DNA of 64,000 nucleotides from Pantoea sp. CCBC3-3-1 (GTDB lineage: Bacteria > Pseudomonadota > Gammaproteobacteria > Enterobacterales > Enterobacteriaceae): positions 4,216,001 to 4,280,000 of the forward strand of contig NZ_CP034363.1 of NCBI RefSeq assembly GCF_007981265.1, written 5' to 3'. The notes beneath the pieces are model-generated. The model did not search any database. It was not told the DNA's origin and worked only from the letters and a program-made list of their open reading frames with translations. Position 1 is the stretch's first letter; the number at the start of each line of letters is the position of its first letter. Below, piece after piece: positions 24,456 through 33,293 of this stretch. A program made the position numbers and the translations under genes.

Positions 24456-26729
24456 TTACGCTTCGCTGTCGGTGGCCTGAGGCCGTACAGGCCCGTCGAC
24501 TTCAACCCGATCAATACGCTGCAAACCACGCGGTAACAGGGTACCGCGACGTCCACGTTCAGCACGGAACTTCTGCAACTCTTCCGGCCGTAGCGTTAGC
24601 TTGCGTTTACCCACGTGCAGCGTGACTGACGTTTGCGGCGACAGCAGCAGCAGCCAGGCCAGCTTATCTTCACCGGACGCCGCTTCGGCAGAAGGAATGG
24701 AGATAATCTTGTTGCCTTTGCCTTTTGACAGCTGCGGCAAATCGGCCACCGGGAACAACAGCATTCTTCCAGCAGCGGTGATAGCCAACAGCATTTCGTC
24801 ATCGTGATGAATAGCCATTGGCGTCATAACTTTAGCATTCTGCGGCAGCGTCAGCAGGGCTTTGCCGGCACGGTTTCGGGAGACTAAATCGCTAAAGGTG
24901 CAGACAAAACCATAACCCGCGTCGGAAGCCATCAGCAGTTTCTGATCGTCGGCTTCCATAAGTACCTGCTCGACGACTGCGCCCGGCGGCGGCGTCAATT
25001 TACCGGTTAACGGTTCACCTTGTCCACGTGCAGAAGGCAAGGTTATTGGATCGAGCGTGTAGCTGCGTCCGGTCGAATCAATAAAGGCAACCGGCTGATT
25101 GCTCTTGCCGCGCGCTGCCGCGCGATAGCTGTCGCCCGCTTTATAGCTTAATCCGCCAGGATCGATATCGTGTCCTTTGGCGCTGCGCACCCAGCCCATC
25201 TGGGAGAGGACGATCGTCACCGGCTCTGACGGCACCAGCTCGCTTTCGCTAATGGCTTTCGCTTCTTCGCGTTCACGCAGCGGCGAACGGCGATCGTCGC
25301 CATACGCGTCGCTGTCTGCCTGAAGCTCTTTTTTCAGCAGCGTATTCATTTTGCGTTCGGAAGCGAGAATACCCTGTAAGCGATCGCGCTCTTTCGCCAG
25401 CTCATCCTGCTCGCCGCGAATTTTCATCTCTTCCAGTTTGGCGAGATGGCGTAATTTCAGCTCAAGGATGGCCTCAGCCTGTGTTTCGCTGATGCCAAAG
25501 CGCGAAACCAGTTCCGGCTTCGGCTCATCTTCGCTGCGGATAATTTCAATCACTTCATCGATATTGAGAAACGCCACCAGCAAGCCTTCGAGGATATGCA
25601 GGCGCTTAAGCACTTTTTCCAGACGGAAATTCAGGCGGCGACGGACGGTGTCGCGGCGGAAAACCAGCCACTCGCTGATAATTTCCAGCAGGTTTTTCAC
25701 CGCAGGACGGTTATCCAGCCCGATCATGTTCAGGTTGATGCGGTAGCTTTTTTCCAAATCGGTGGTGGCAAACAGATGGTTCATCACCTGTTCCATGTCC
25801 ACCCGGTTTGAACGGGGTACAACGACCAGTCGCGTTGGGTTTTCATGGTTGGATTCATCGCGCAGGTCTTCCACCATCGGCAGCTTTTTATTGCGCATCT
25901 GCGTGGCGATTTGCTCCAGCACGCGCGCACCAGAGACCTGGTGCGGCAGCGCCGTAATGACCACGTCGCCATCTTCTTTTTTCCACACCGCGCGCATGCG
26001 AACAGAACCACGGCCATTCTGGTAGATCTTGCGGATTTCCGCGCGTGGCGTAATGATTTCTGCTTCTGTCGGGTAGTCCGGCCCCTGAACGATATCCAGC
26101 AGCTCGTCCAGCGTGGTCTGCGGCGCATCAATCAGCTTCATCGCCGCCTGCGCCACTTCCCGCAGGTTGTGCGGTGGAATATCCGTGGCCATGCCAACCG
26201 CGATCCCGGTGGTGCCGTTCAGCAGGATGTTAGGCAGCCGTGCAGGAAGCATTGATGGCTCCTGCATTGTGCCGTCAAAGTTCGGCACATAGTCGACGGT
26301 GCCCTGCCCCAGTTCGCCCAGCAGCAGTTCCGCATATTTTGACAGGCGCGACTCGGTATAACGCATTGCGGCGAAGGATTTCGGATCGTCAGGCGCACCC
26401 CAGTTTCCCTGACCGTCTACCAGCGGATAGCGGTATGAGAACGGCTGCGCCATCAGCACCATCGCTTCATAGCAGGCGCTGTCGCCGTGCGGATGGTATT
26501 TACCGAGCACGTCACCCACGGTACGGGCGGATTTTTTAAATTTAGCGCTGTTGTTCAGCCCCAGTTCCGACATCGCATAGACAATGCGGCGCTGAACGGG
26601 CTTCAGGCCATCGCCAATGTAGGGCAGCGCTCGATCCATGATGACGTACATGGAATAGTTGAGGTAGGCCTCTTCCGTAAACTTATGCAGGGCACGACGC
26701 TCTGCACCATCCTGCGTCAGGTCACTCAT
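24456..26729 (-). CDS. parC: ParC, topoisomerase IV subunit A
   Basis: ParC is the DNA-breaking subunit of topoisomerase IV, which unlinks daughter chromosomes with ParE. It has 757 residues. The catalytic tyrosine is Tyr124 in [10 protein letters not shown] (Tyr120 in E. coli). The quinolone-resistance region reads [10 protein letters not shown] with Ser84 and Glu88, equal to wild-type Ser80 and Glu84 of E. coli; the N-terminus has four extra residues (TQDG). The C-terminal beta-pinwheel follows from about residue 500. parE lies about 18 kb away on the same strand. Confidence 0.97.
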   Translation of the reverse strand: MSDLTQDGAERRALHKFTEEAYLNYSMYVIMDRALPYIGDGLKPVQRRIVYAMSELGLNNSAKFKKSARTVGDVLGKYHPHGDSACYEAMVLMAQPFSYRYPLVDGQGNWGAPDDPKSFAAMRYTESRLSKYAELLLGELGQGTVDYVPNFDGTMQEPSMLPARLPNILLNGTTGIAVGMATDIPPHNLREVAQAAMKLIDAPQTTLDELLDIVQGPDYPTEAEIITPRAEIRKIYQNGRGSVRMRAVWKKEDGDVVITALPHQVSGARVLEQIATQMRNKKLPMVEDLRDESNHENPTRLVVVPRSNRVDMEQVMNHLFATTDLEKSYRINLNMIGLDNRPAVKNLLEIISEWLVFRRDTVRRRLNFRLEKVLKRLHILEGLLVAFLNIDEVIEIIRSEDEPKPELVSRFGISETQAEAILELKLRHLAKLEEMKIRGEQDELAKERDRLQGILASERKMNTLLKKELQADSDAYGDDRRSPLREREEAKAISESELVPSEPVTIVLSQMGWVRSAKGHDIDPGGLSYKAGDSYRAAARGKSNQPVAFIDSTGRSYTLDPITLPSARGQGEPLTGKLTPPPGAVVEQVLMEADDQKLLMASDAGYGFVCTFSDLVSRNRAGKALLTLPQNAKVMTPMAIHHDDEMLLAITAAGRMLLFPVADLPQLSKGKGNKIISIPSAEAASGEDKLAWLLLLSPQTSVTLHVGKRKLTLRPEELQKFRAERGRRGTLLPRGLQRIDRVEVDGPVRPQATDSEA

Positions 26730-26844
26730 TACTCTTTGTTCCTCACATCATGGCGCTATTGTCGCGCCACATCGGGGTCGTTTGGCGAGGATAGTACCTT
26801 ATCAGGGCCGCGTCTGTCACAGTTAACCGTGACGGGAGAGATTC

Positions 26845-26871
26845 CCCTGGCGGAAAAAAAATCCTCCAGGG
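26845..26871. terminator. Stem-loop between pheC and parC
   Basis: Arms at 26845-26854 and 26862-26871 pair over ten bases with one mismatch around a loop of seven A (seven T on the minus strand). It lies just after the pheC stop. Its T-rich part is in the loop, not after the stem, so termination activity is uncertain. Confidence 0.4.
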
Positions 26872-26879
26872 ACGGGGCC

Positions 26880-27647
26880 TTATTGGGTAACGGCCAGCCA
26901 TTCGCCAACCACCTGCGGATACTCGCCGGTGGTATTGCTCAGATGCAGCCACTGGTCGACATACATTTTCCAGCTGATATCGTCGCGCGGCAGCATATAG
27001 GCCTTTTCGCCATACTGCATCGGCTGCTCGGGGTGGATGGCGCAGAGCTGAGGATAGTGCTTTTGTTGATAACGTGCTTCTGAAGCATCGGTAATCATCA
27101 CATCCGCTTTTTTATCCACCAGCTGCTGGAAGATCGTCACGTTATCGTCAAAAAGCGTCAGGTTCGCCTGCGGCAGGTACTGCCGGGCAAAAGCCTCATT
27201 GGTGCCGCCCGGCGGTTCAATCAGACGCACTGACGGCTTGTTGATCTGCTCCACGGTGCGATATTTCGTTTTATCAGCACAGCGCACCAAAGGGATTTTT
27301 CCATCGGTACCGAGCGAAGAGGCAAACCACGCGGTCTGCTGACGTTTGAGCGTAACGGAGACGCCGCCAAGCGCGATATCGCACTGTTTACCCGTGAAGT
27401 CTGCCATCAGGGTTTTCCAGGTACTGGGCACCCATTTGACCTGCGCGCCCAGGCTTTTCGCCAGCGACTGCGCCATCGACACGTCAATGCCTTCATACTT
27501 CCCGTCCGGCCGCAAAAAGCTGTAGGGTTTGTAGTCGCCCGTCGTACAGACGGTCAGTACTTTGCTCTGCATCACCCGATCAAGATGCGACTGCGCACTG
27601 GCAGAACCCGCCACCAGCAGCAGTGCGGTTATTCCTTTTTTAAGCAT
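26880..27647 (-). CDS. pheC: PheC, periplasmic cyclohexadienyl dehydratase
   Basis: PheC converts prephenate to phenylpyruvate and arogenate to phenylalanine in the periplasm. It has the fold of a solute-binding protein. The protein has 255 residues with a signal peptide (ALLLVAGSASAQ). It resembles Pseudomonas PheC in long blocks: TTGDYKPYSF, LMADFTGKQCDIALGGVS, PGGTNEAFARQYL, DNVTIFQQLVDKKADVMITDA and AYMLPRDD. This dehydratase pattern separates it from true amino-acid-binding proteins. The gene follows AGGAAAG. It is a single gene divergent from mdaB. A periplasmic PheC is known from Erwinia herbicola (Pantoea agglomerans), which supports the taxonomic guess. An amino-acid-binding role is the main alternative. 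Confidence 0.85.
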   Translation of the reverse strand: MLKKGITALLLVAGSASAQSHLDRVMQSKVLTVCTTGDYKPYSFLRPDGKYEGIDVSMAQSLAKSLGAQVKWVPSTWKTLMADFTGKQCDIALGGVSVTLKRQQTAWFASSLGTDGKIPLVRCADKTKYRTVEQINKPSVRLIEPPGGTNEAFARQYLPQANLTLFDDNVTIFQQLVDKKADVMITDASEARYQQKHYPQLCAIHPEQPMQYGEKAYMLPRDDISWKMYVDQWLHLSNTTGEYPQVVGEWLAVTQ

Positions 27648-27849
27648 TTTTTTCTTTCCTACTGTGGTAGATGATCACACCTGGCTACGACATTTTTTTG
27701 CATCTCAGCTTTTCCCATAATGAAAGAGTCCTTATCTCGACGCAGCTATTATTGCTCCCAGAGCAAAAGTATTGTGATCAATTGCACATTTTTATCCTGC
27801 CGCCGCGCGCGTAGACTGAGCGCAATTTCATTTATAAGAGAGCTAAGCG

Positions 27850-28431
27850 ATGAGCAACATTTTTATTATCGATGCCGGAAAAACCTTTGCCCACTCTAAA
27901 GGCGAACTGAACCATACCTTGACTGAAGTTGCGGCAACCTGGCTGCGTGATGCAGGCCATCAGGTTGAAGTAACCACTGTTGATAACGGCTATGACGTTG
28001 CTGATGAGATCCAGAAATATCTGGCGGCAGATACGGTGATCTATCAGATGCCGGGCTGGTGGATGGGCGAACCGTGGATCCTGAAAAAATATATCGATGA
28101 AGTCTTTACCGAAGGTCACGGCGCGCTGTACGCCAGCGATGGCCGTACCCGTTCAGACGCCGGTAAAAAATATGGCTCAGGTGGCCTGATCCACGGTAAA
28201 AAATATATGCTGTCACTGACCTGGAACGCGCCGCTGGAAGCCTTCACCGACCCGGATCAGTTCTTCGAGGGCGTTGGCGTTGACGGCCTGTATCTGCATT
28301 TCCATAAAGCCAACCAGTTCCTGGGAATGGAGGCACTGCCGACCTTTATCTGTAACGACGTGATCAAACAGCCGGACGTTCCGCGCGATATTGCACGCTA
28401 TCAGACGCATCTGAGCCAAATCTTTGCTTAA
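27850..28431 (+). CDS. mdaB: MdaB, NADPH:quinone reductase
   Basis: MdaB is a soluble flavodoxin-fold enzyme that reduces quinones by two electrons with NADPH, avoiding semiquinone radicals. It has 193 residues and matches E. coli MdaB (QMPGWWMGEPWILKKYIDEVFTEGHG, YGSGGLIHGKKYMLSLTWNAP, HKANQFLGMEALPTF). It is followed after 32 bases by ygiN, which makes the second enzyme of the proposed quinol cycle. The 202-base gap to the divergent pheC holds the promoter; no operator was recognised. Confidence 0.96.
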   Translation: MSNIFIIDAGKTFAHSKGELNHTLTEVAATWLRDAGHQVEVTTVDNGYDVADEIQKYLAADTVIYQMPGWWMGEPWILKKYIDEVFTEGHGALYASDGRTRSDAGKKYGSGGLIHGKKYMLSLTWNAPLEAFTDPDQFFEGVGVDGLYLHFHKANQFLGMEALPTFICNDVIKQPDVPRDIARYQTHLSQIFA

Positions 28432-28463
28432 CTGAGTAGACCACTCTCCTTTAAGGAATGCCC

Positions 28464-28772
28464 ATGCTCACCGTACTTGCCGAAATTTGTGTCAGACCAG
28501 GCCGTCGTACCGCCGTCATGCAGGCCATTGAGAAACTGACGCCGGTGGTTTTGCAGGAAGAAGGATGCGGCAGCTATCAGGCGCTGGTGGATCATCAGGC
28601 ACAGGTGCCCTGGAAGCAGAACTCGCCGGATTCGATCTTTATGGTGGAGCACTGGGAATCGTTGCGCCATCTTGAGCAGCACCAGCAGGCAGAACATATG
28701 GAACATCACCGCGCCAATATTAAAGATGACGTGGTCGACGTGAAGATTTTTGTCCTCGAGCCAGCGAAATAA
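28464..28772 (+). CDS. ygiN: YgiN, quinol monooxygenase
   Basis: YgiN is a small antibiotic-biosynthesis-monooxygenase (ABM) fold protein that oxidises quinols back to quinones, acting with MdaB in E. coli. It has 102 residues. I chose ATG 28464 (MLTVLAEI), which has AAGGA six bases upstream and aligns with E. coli; ATG 28458 lies on the binding site. Family motifs include VLQEEGCGSYQALVD and SIFMVEHWESLRHLEQHQQ. A stem-loop follows. This is the last backbone gene before the accessory block. Confidence 0.93.
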   Translation: MLTVLAEICVRPGRRTAVMQAIEKLTPVVLQEEGCGSYQALVDHQAQVPWKQNSPDSIFMVEHWESLRHLEQHQQAEHMEHHRANIKDDVVDVKIFVLEPAK

Positions 28773-28778
28773 TGATTA

Positions 28779-28802
28779 GCGGGGTGATTTTTTTCGCCCC
28801 GC
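28779..28802. terminator. Stem-loop after ygiN
   Basis: Nine-base arms (GCGGGGTGA, TCGCCCCGC, with one T-G wobble) enclose a loop of six T. It lies six bases after the ygiN stop, between convergent genes. No T tract follows the stem, so efficiency is uncertain. Confidence 0.5.
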
Positions 28803-28869
28803 GTTAAATCAACCCCATCTTTTCCATTTATTCGCAGTAAACCTGCCGTGTCATAGTCAGTGCCACCTA

Positions 28870-30126
28870 TTAACCCTGTCTGTATTCATTATATTTCCGC
28901 TGCGTGGCAATATGATCGGCAATATATTTTGCATCGTGCCAAACGCCCCAAATAAAAGTAGAGCCGCGACGTGAAAGCCAGGGTAAACCTAAGAAATAAA
29001 CACCCGGCTCGCTGGAAACACCGCGCTGATGCTTAGGTTTATTGTTTTTGTCAAAGGCATCAACCTTAAGCCAGCTGTAATCCGTGACGTAACCTGTTGC
29101 CCAGATAATAGTCGTAATCCCCGCCGCCTTAATATCCAGTTCAGTGCGTGGATGGATCATACACGCCGGATCGGGCAGGAAATGGCGGGCTGTGGGTTCA
29201 GGCGGTAAATCCAGTCCGTTACGGGCGATATAGGCATCGGCCGCATCCAGCAGCGAAAGATAGTTGGCATCGCCTTTGGCAATATTATCGACCAGATCGG
29301 GCTGGAACGTGATTTTTCCGTCGGCAAAAGATTCGGTCAGGCCAACCAGGTTAACGCCCTGGTGCGCCAGCTGGCGGAAATCAACGGTGTGGCCGCCACG
29401 CGCACCGCTGACCGCAATGGTCACGTGCTCTTTTCCAGGTACGCTGGCCGAGGCATCCCACAGGCCCAGCACGCCCAGCCACCAGCAAAAATCACGCTGA
29501 CGATAGGCGCGCGGCGGGCGATCGTGCGGTCCGACAGAAAGATAAACCGTTTTGCCAGCACGCTGAAGTTCATCGGCAATCTGCACCCCTGATGAGCCAG
29601 CGCCAACAATCAACACCGCGCCTTCAGGCAGCTGCTGCGGGTTGTAATAGTGCGCAGAATGCAGCTGATGTAAGCCGTCATTTTCAGGCGCAATGGCCGG
29701 GATCACCGGACGCTGGAACGGGCCAGTCGCGGCAACAATATGTCGCGCCAGAATAACGCCTTCCGAGGTTTCGATGGTGAATCCCGGACGGCCTTCATTC
29801 CGTACCACGCTTTTCACTTCCACTCCGGTACGAATGGGCGCAGAGAATTTTTCCGCATAGGCTTTGAAATAATCCGCCACCTGTTCTTTCGGTACAAAAC
29901 CATCGGCAGAAATATTGGAAAATTCCATATTGGGGAAACGGTCATGCCAGGCTGGCCCATTAGCAACCAGCGAATCCCAACGTCCTGAACGCCATGCTTC
30001 GGCAATGCGATTTTTTTCCAATACCAGATGACGGATGCCTGCTTTAGTCAGATGTTCGCTCATGGCGACACCCGCCTGCCCTGCACCGACTACCAACGTA
30101 TCAATTTCGGTTATTTCAACGGTCAT
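28870..30126 (-). CDS. Flavin-dependent monooxygenase-like NAD(P)/FAD oxidoreductase
   Basis: The protein has 418 residues from ATG 30126, which has AAGGA seven bases upstream; a GTG one codon earlier is possible. It has two dinucleotide-binding motifs: GAGQAG at 14-19 for FAD and GAGSSG at 175-180 for NADPH. This arrangement is that of class B flavin monooxygenases and CzcO-like oxidoreductases. An IIWATGYVTDYSWL motif near residue 335 fits the family ATG motif. The substrate is unknown. It is the first gene of the accessory block, convergent with ygiN, and 245 bases from the ABC genes, so it is probably its own unit. It holds both electron-transfer cofactors itself and would not need the flavin reductase at 40645. 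Confidence 0.78.
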   Translation of the reverse strand: MTVEITEIDTLVVGAGQAGVAMSEHLTKAGIRHLVLEKNRIAEAWRSGRWDSLVANGPAWHDRFPNMEFSNISADGFVPKEQVADYFKAYAEKFSAPIRTGVEVKSVVRNEGRPGFTIETSEGVILARHIVAATGPFQRPVIPAIAPENDGLHQLHSAHYYNPQQLPEGAVLIVGAGSSGVQIADELQRAGKTVYLSVGPHDRPPRAYRQRDFCWWLGVLGLWDASASVPGKEHVTIAVSGARGGHTVDFRQLAHQGVNLVGLTESFADGKITFQPDLVDNIAKGDANYLSLLDAADAYIARNGLDLPPEPTARHFLPDPACMIHPRTELDIKAAGITTIIWATGYVTDYSWLKVDAFDKNNKPKHQRGVSSEPGVYFLGLPWLSRRGSTFIWGVWHDAKYIADHIATQRKYNEYRQG

Positions 30127-30374
30127 CACTGCATCCTTAAATAAGGGCTAAACTATCCCCTAATTATTCGGGGCTTCGACATGCGCCAAGGTTATTGAAC
30201 TACGCCAGCCGGGTAAATTAGTAAAAAACGAGTCCCTGAAGATAAAATAAAGAGGCAGCGGATAACGCTACAATAACGCGCTAAACCAGATACCCTTCTT
30301 TTATTTAATCTATGGGATTTCCTCCCGCGTGAAATAGTCCCCACGGGCAAGAAAGCGGGCTGATATTTAAAGCA

Positions 30375-31412
30375 TCAGGCAGAAAGCAGCAAACTTTGCT
30401 GCACATCCCATCCCAGCGATACGCGATCGCCGATTTTTTCACAGCACAGGCCACTGCTGCGCACGACAAATCGTGTTCCCTCGGCAAGTGCCACGACAAG
30501 TCGCGTTTCCGAACCGGCATAAATGCTTTCGCAAATTTCCCCTTCCAGCGCCGCCGTCCCCGGTTGCTGAATACGGATATGTTCAGGACGGATGACCAGC
30601 GAGGCCTGTCCCTGCATGGCGGATTTGTCCGGCAAGGCGAAAGTCCCCTGTTTTGTGATCAGCTGACCGGCACGCACCTCACCGCGAAGGATATTGGAAA
30701 GGCCAATAAATCCGGCAACAAAGGTCGAACGAGGGCGCTGATAGATCGCCTGTGGCGTATCGATCTGCACGATCCGCCCTTCGTTCATCAGGCAGATCCG
30801 ATCGGAGAGCGCCAGCGCTTCTTCCTGATCGTGCGTAACAAAAACGATCGTCGCGCCCGATTCACGGTGAATGCGTTTGATCTCTATCTGCATCGTCTCG
30901 CGCAGCTGGCGATCCAGTGCGCCCAGCGGCTCATCCATCAGGATGATCCCCGGCTGATAGACGAGGCACCGCGCCAGCGCAACACGCTGCTGTTGCCCAC
31001 CGGATAACGCTCGTGGAAAGCGCTGCGCGGCATGGCCCAGTTCTACCATTTCCAGCGCCTCTTTGACTTTACGGTTGATTTCAGCGGCGGGCAGCTGGCG
31101 CATACGCAGCGGAAAAGCCACATTTTCTTCAATCGTCAGGTGCGGAAACAGCGCGTAGTTTTGAAACACTACGCCGATATCGCGCTTGTGCACCGGCGTC
31201 CAGGTTTCGTCTTTACCATCAATCAGCAGGCGGCCTGAGGTCGGCGCTAAAAGACCGCTGATAATTTGCAACAGCGTGGTTTTCCCCGAGCCTGACGAGC
31301 CGAGCAGCGTCAGTAATTCACCCTTCTGCACCGTTAAATCCAGATCCTGTAACACCTTCGTCGGCCCAAAGCATTTAGCAATTTGCTCCACCTGTAACTT
31401 TACGGATGACAT
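30375..31412 (-). CDS. ABC importer ATPase, PotA-like
   Basis: This ATP-binding subunit belongs to the spermidine/putrescine/iron/thiamine (POPT-like) importer class. It has 345 residues. Walker A is GSSGSGKT (38-45), the signature LSGGQ is at 136-140 and Walker B ILMDEP at 157-162. A C-terminal TOBE-like regulatory domain starts near residue 245 (LRGEVRAG.LITKQG..). It starts 11 bases after the permease stop with AGGAGAG before the ATG. It is the last gene of the operon substrate-binding protein, permease, ATPase. Polyamine is one possible substrate, but the class is broad and the substrate is not known. Confidence 0.88.
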   Translation of the reverse strand: MSSVKLQVEQIAKCFGPTKVLQDLDLTVQKGELLTLLGSSGSGKTTLLQIISGLLAPTSGRLLIDGKDETWTPVHKRDIGVVFQNYALFPHLTIEENVAFPLRMRQLPAAEINRKVKEALEMVELGHAAQRFPRALSGGQQQRVALARCLVYQPGIILMDEPLGALDRQLRETMQIEIKRIHRESGATIVFVTHDQEEALALSDRICLMNEGRIVQIDTPQAIYQRPRSTFVAGFIGLSNILRGEVRAGQLITKQGTFALPDKSAMQGQASLVIRPEHIRIQQPGTAALEGEICESIYAGSETRLVVALAEGTRFVVRSSGLCCEKIGDRVSLGWDVQQSLLLSA

Positions 31413-31423
31413 TATTTCTCTCC

Positions 31424-33187
31424 TTACTGCGCTTCCGCTTTGCGGCGCGAACGTTCAGCGATAATGAACAACACTGTCACGACGGACAGAATAATGACTG
31501 ACGCGGCGGCCAGCGTCGGCGTTACCGACAGCAGGACGTCATCCCACATCTGTTTTGGCAGCGTCTGCTTCACGCCGCCGCCTACAAACAGCGCGACCGT
31601 TAGCTCTTCAAAAGAGTTAAGGAAGCCGAAGATAAAGGCGGCGACCAGGCTGCTTTTGATCAGCGGCAAGGTTATTTCACGCAGGGTGCGCCAGCGGTCA
31701 GCGCCAAGGGTTTTCGCTGCCTGATCCAGCCGCCAGTCATACCCTTTGAAGGTGGTCAGGATAATGACAAACACCACCGGAATGGCCATTACCGTATGGC
31801 CAAGGATGATGCCGAGATCCGATCCCACCAGGCCGATAGTGGCAAACAAATAGAACAGCGAAACGGCGGTGACGATGTTGGGAACGATCATCGGCAACAG
31901 GAAAGTCATGACCACCAGACTGCCGGATTTTCCCTGGTGCCGCGCCAGCCCATAAGCTGCTGCCCCTGCAATCGCAACCGACAGCATGCCGGTGACCAGC
32001 GCGATGCCGAACGAACGGATCGTGGCACCCGTCCAGATTGGCGATCCCAGATAGGTTTCCATCCAGCGTAACGAAAAGCCCGGCGGGGGAAATTGCAGGA
32101 AGCTGGAGCTGCTGAACGCCATTGGCAGGAACGAAACCACTGGTAACACCAAAACCAGAATCACCCATACGCTGAACAGCGGCAGCAGCCAGCCGAGGCG
32201 CGGACGTCCCGGGATCGCGGCCAGCATGTTGCCCAGCCAGTCGGAAATCTTTGCGGCCCCAGCGGTGATCCCCTGGCCCACACGCCGGATATGTTTGCCG
32301 CTGGCGTGGCTTTCTCCACCTGATATCGCCGACATGCCAAACAGCTTGTCGTAACAGAAGCAAACTACCAGCGTGGTCACCAGCAGCAGCATCGCCACCG
32401 CGCCCGCCAGCCGCCAGTTCAGCAGCTGCTGAACTTGAGTGATCAACAGCTGGCCTATCACCGAATCCTGTGGGCTACCGAGCAGCGCCGGGGTGATAAA
32501 GAAGCCCAGCGAGCCGATAAAGATCAGCAGGCAGGCCGCCACCACGCCCGGCATGGAAAGGGGAAAGAAAATACGCCAGAAGCTTTGCGCACGTGACGCA
32601 CCCAGCGTATGACCGGCGCGTATCAGACCGTGATCGATGCCGGTCATGGTCGGCAGCATGGTGATAATCGCCAGCGGCAGCATGCTGTGTGCCATGGCAA
32701 AGACCACCGCACCACGCGTGTAAAGCACATTCAGCGGCTGGTCGGCTCCCATCGACATCAGGATTTCAGAGAGGATCCCGCGCCGCGACAGCAGCACCAG
32801 CCAGGCGAAGTTTTTCAGTAAAGCGCTGGTCCAGAACGGCAGTAAAATCAGCCACATTAGCCGTCGGCGGACGTTTTCACTGCGTTGCGAAAGCCAGTAC
32901 GCTACCGGATAGCCGACCAGCAGGCAGGCGAGCGTGGTTTGCAGGGCAATAGCGAAGGTGTTAATCATCACCTTCACGTAGATGCCCGCGCCAAACATTT
33001 GGCGCCAGATATCCAGCGAAAAGCCGCCGTCGCTGTTCTGGAAACTCAGTAGCATTAGCTTCAAAGTGGGCCAGGCGAGAAACAGGGCCAGGAATAACAG
33101 GCCTGGCGCGGTCAGCCACAAGGGATGCCAGCGTCGCGTTGCTGTCGGCATACGTTTTTTCTCGTCAGATGTTGCAAGATCGGTCAA
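31424..33187 (-). CDS. ABC importer permease with two fused membrane domains
   Basis: This single 587-residue polypeptide holds both membrane domains of a PotB/PotC-type importer. The first spans about residues 22-284, with an EAA loop around 191-212 (AGHTLGASRAQSFWRIFFPL). The second spans about 330-580, with an EAA loop around 490-511 (AAKTLGADRWRTLREITLPL). A hydrophilic linker of about 45 residues joins them. Fused permeases are known in the FbpB/ThiP group. The start is TTG 33187 with GGAGAAG upstream; ATG 33151 is an alternative without a good site. It lies between the binding protein and the ATPase. Confidence 0.86.
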   Translation of the reverse strand: MTDLATSDEKKRMPTATRRWHPLWLTAPGLLFLALFLAWPTLKLMLLSFQNSDGGFSLDIWRQMFGAGIYVKVMINTFAIALQTTLACLLVGYPVAYWLSQRSENVRRRLMWLILLPFWTSALLKNFAWLVLLSRRGILSEILMSMGADQPLNVLYTRGAVVFAMAHSMLPLAIITMLPTMTGIDHGLIRAGHTLGASRAQSFWRIFFPLSMPGVVAACLLIFIGSLGFFITPALLGSPQDSVIGQLLITQVQQLLNWRLAGAVAMLLLVTTLVVCFCYDKLFGMSAISGGESHASGKHIRRVGQGITAGAAKISDWLGNMLAAIPGRPRLGWLLPLFSVWVILVLVLPVVSFLPMAFSSSSFLQFPPPGFSLRWMETYLGSPIWTGATIRSFGIALVTGMLSVAIAGAAAYGLARHQGKSGSLVVMTFLLPMIVPNIVTAVSLFYLFATIGLVGSDLGIILGHTVMAIPVVFVIILTTFKGYDWRLDQAAKTLGADRWRTLREITLPLIKSSLVAAFIFGFLNSFEELTVALFVGGGVKQTLPKQMWDDVLLSVTPTLAAASVIILSVVTVLFIIAERSRRKAEAQ

Positions 33188-33293
33188 GGAACTCTTCTCC
33201 CAAAGAACGGGTGACGCTCAGGCGTCACCGCAGACGGCAGGCAAACTCAACGCTCAGGGAATACAGGTCGGGTGCAAAGCACCCTCACCCGGA

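Noticed and set aside
24456..26729. Quinolone-resistance change in parC
   Set aside because: Both key residues (Ser84, Glu88; Ser80 and Glu84 in E. coli numbering) are wild type.
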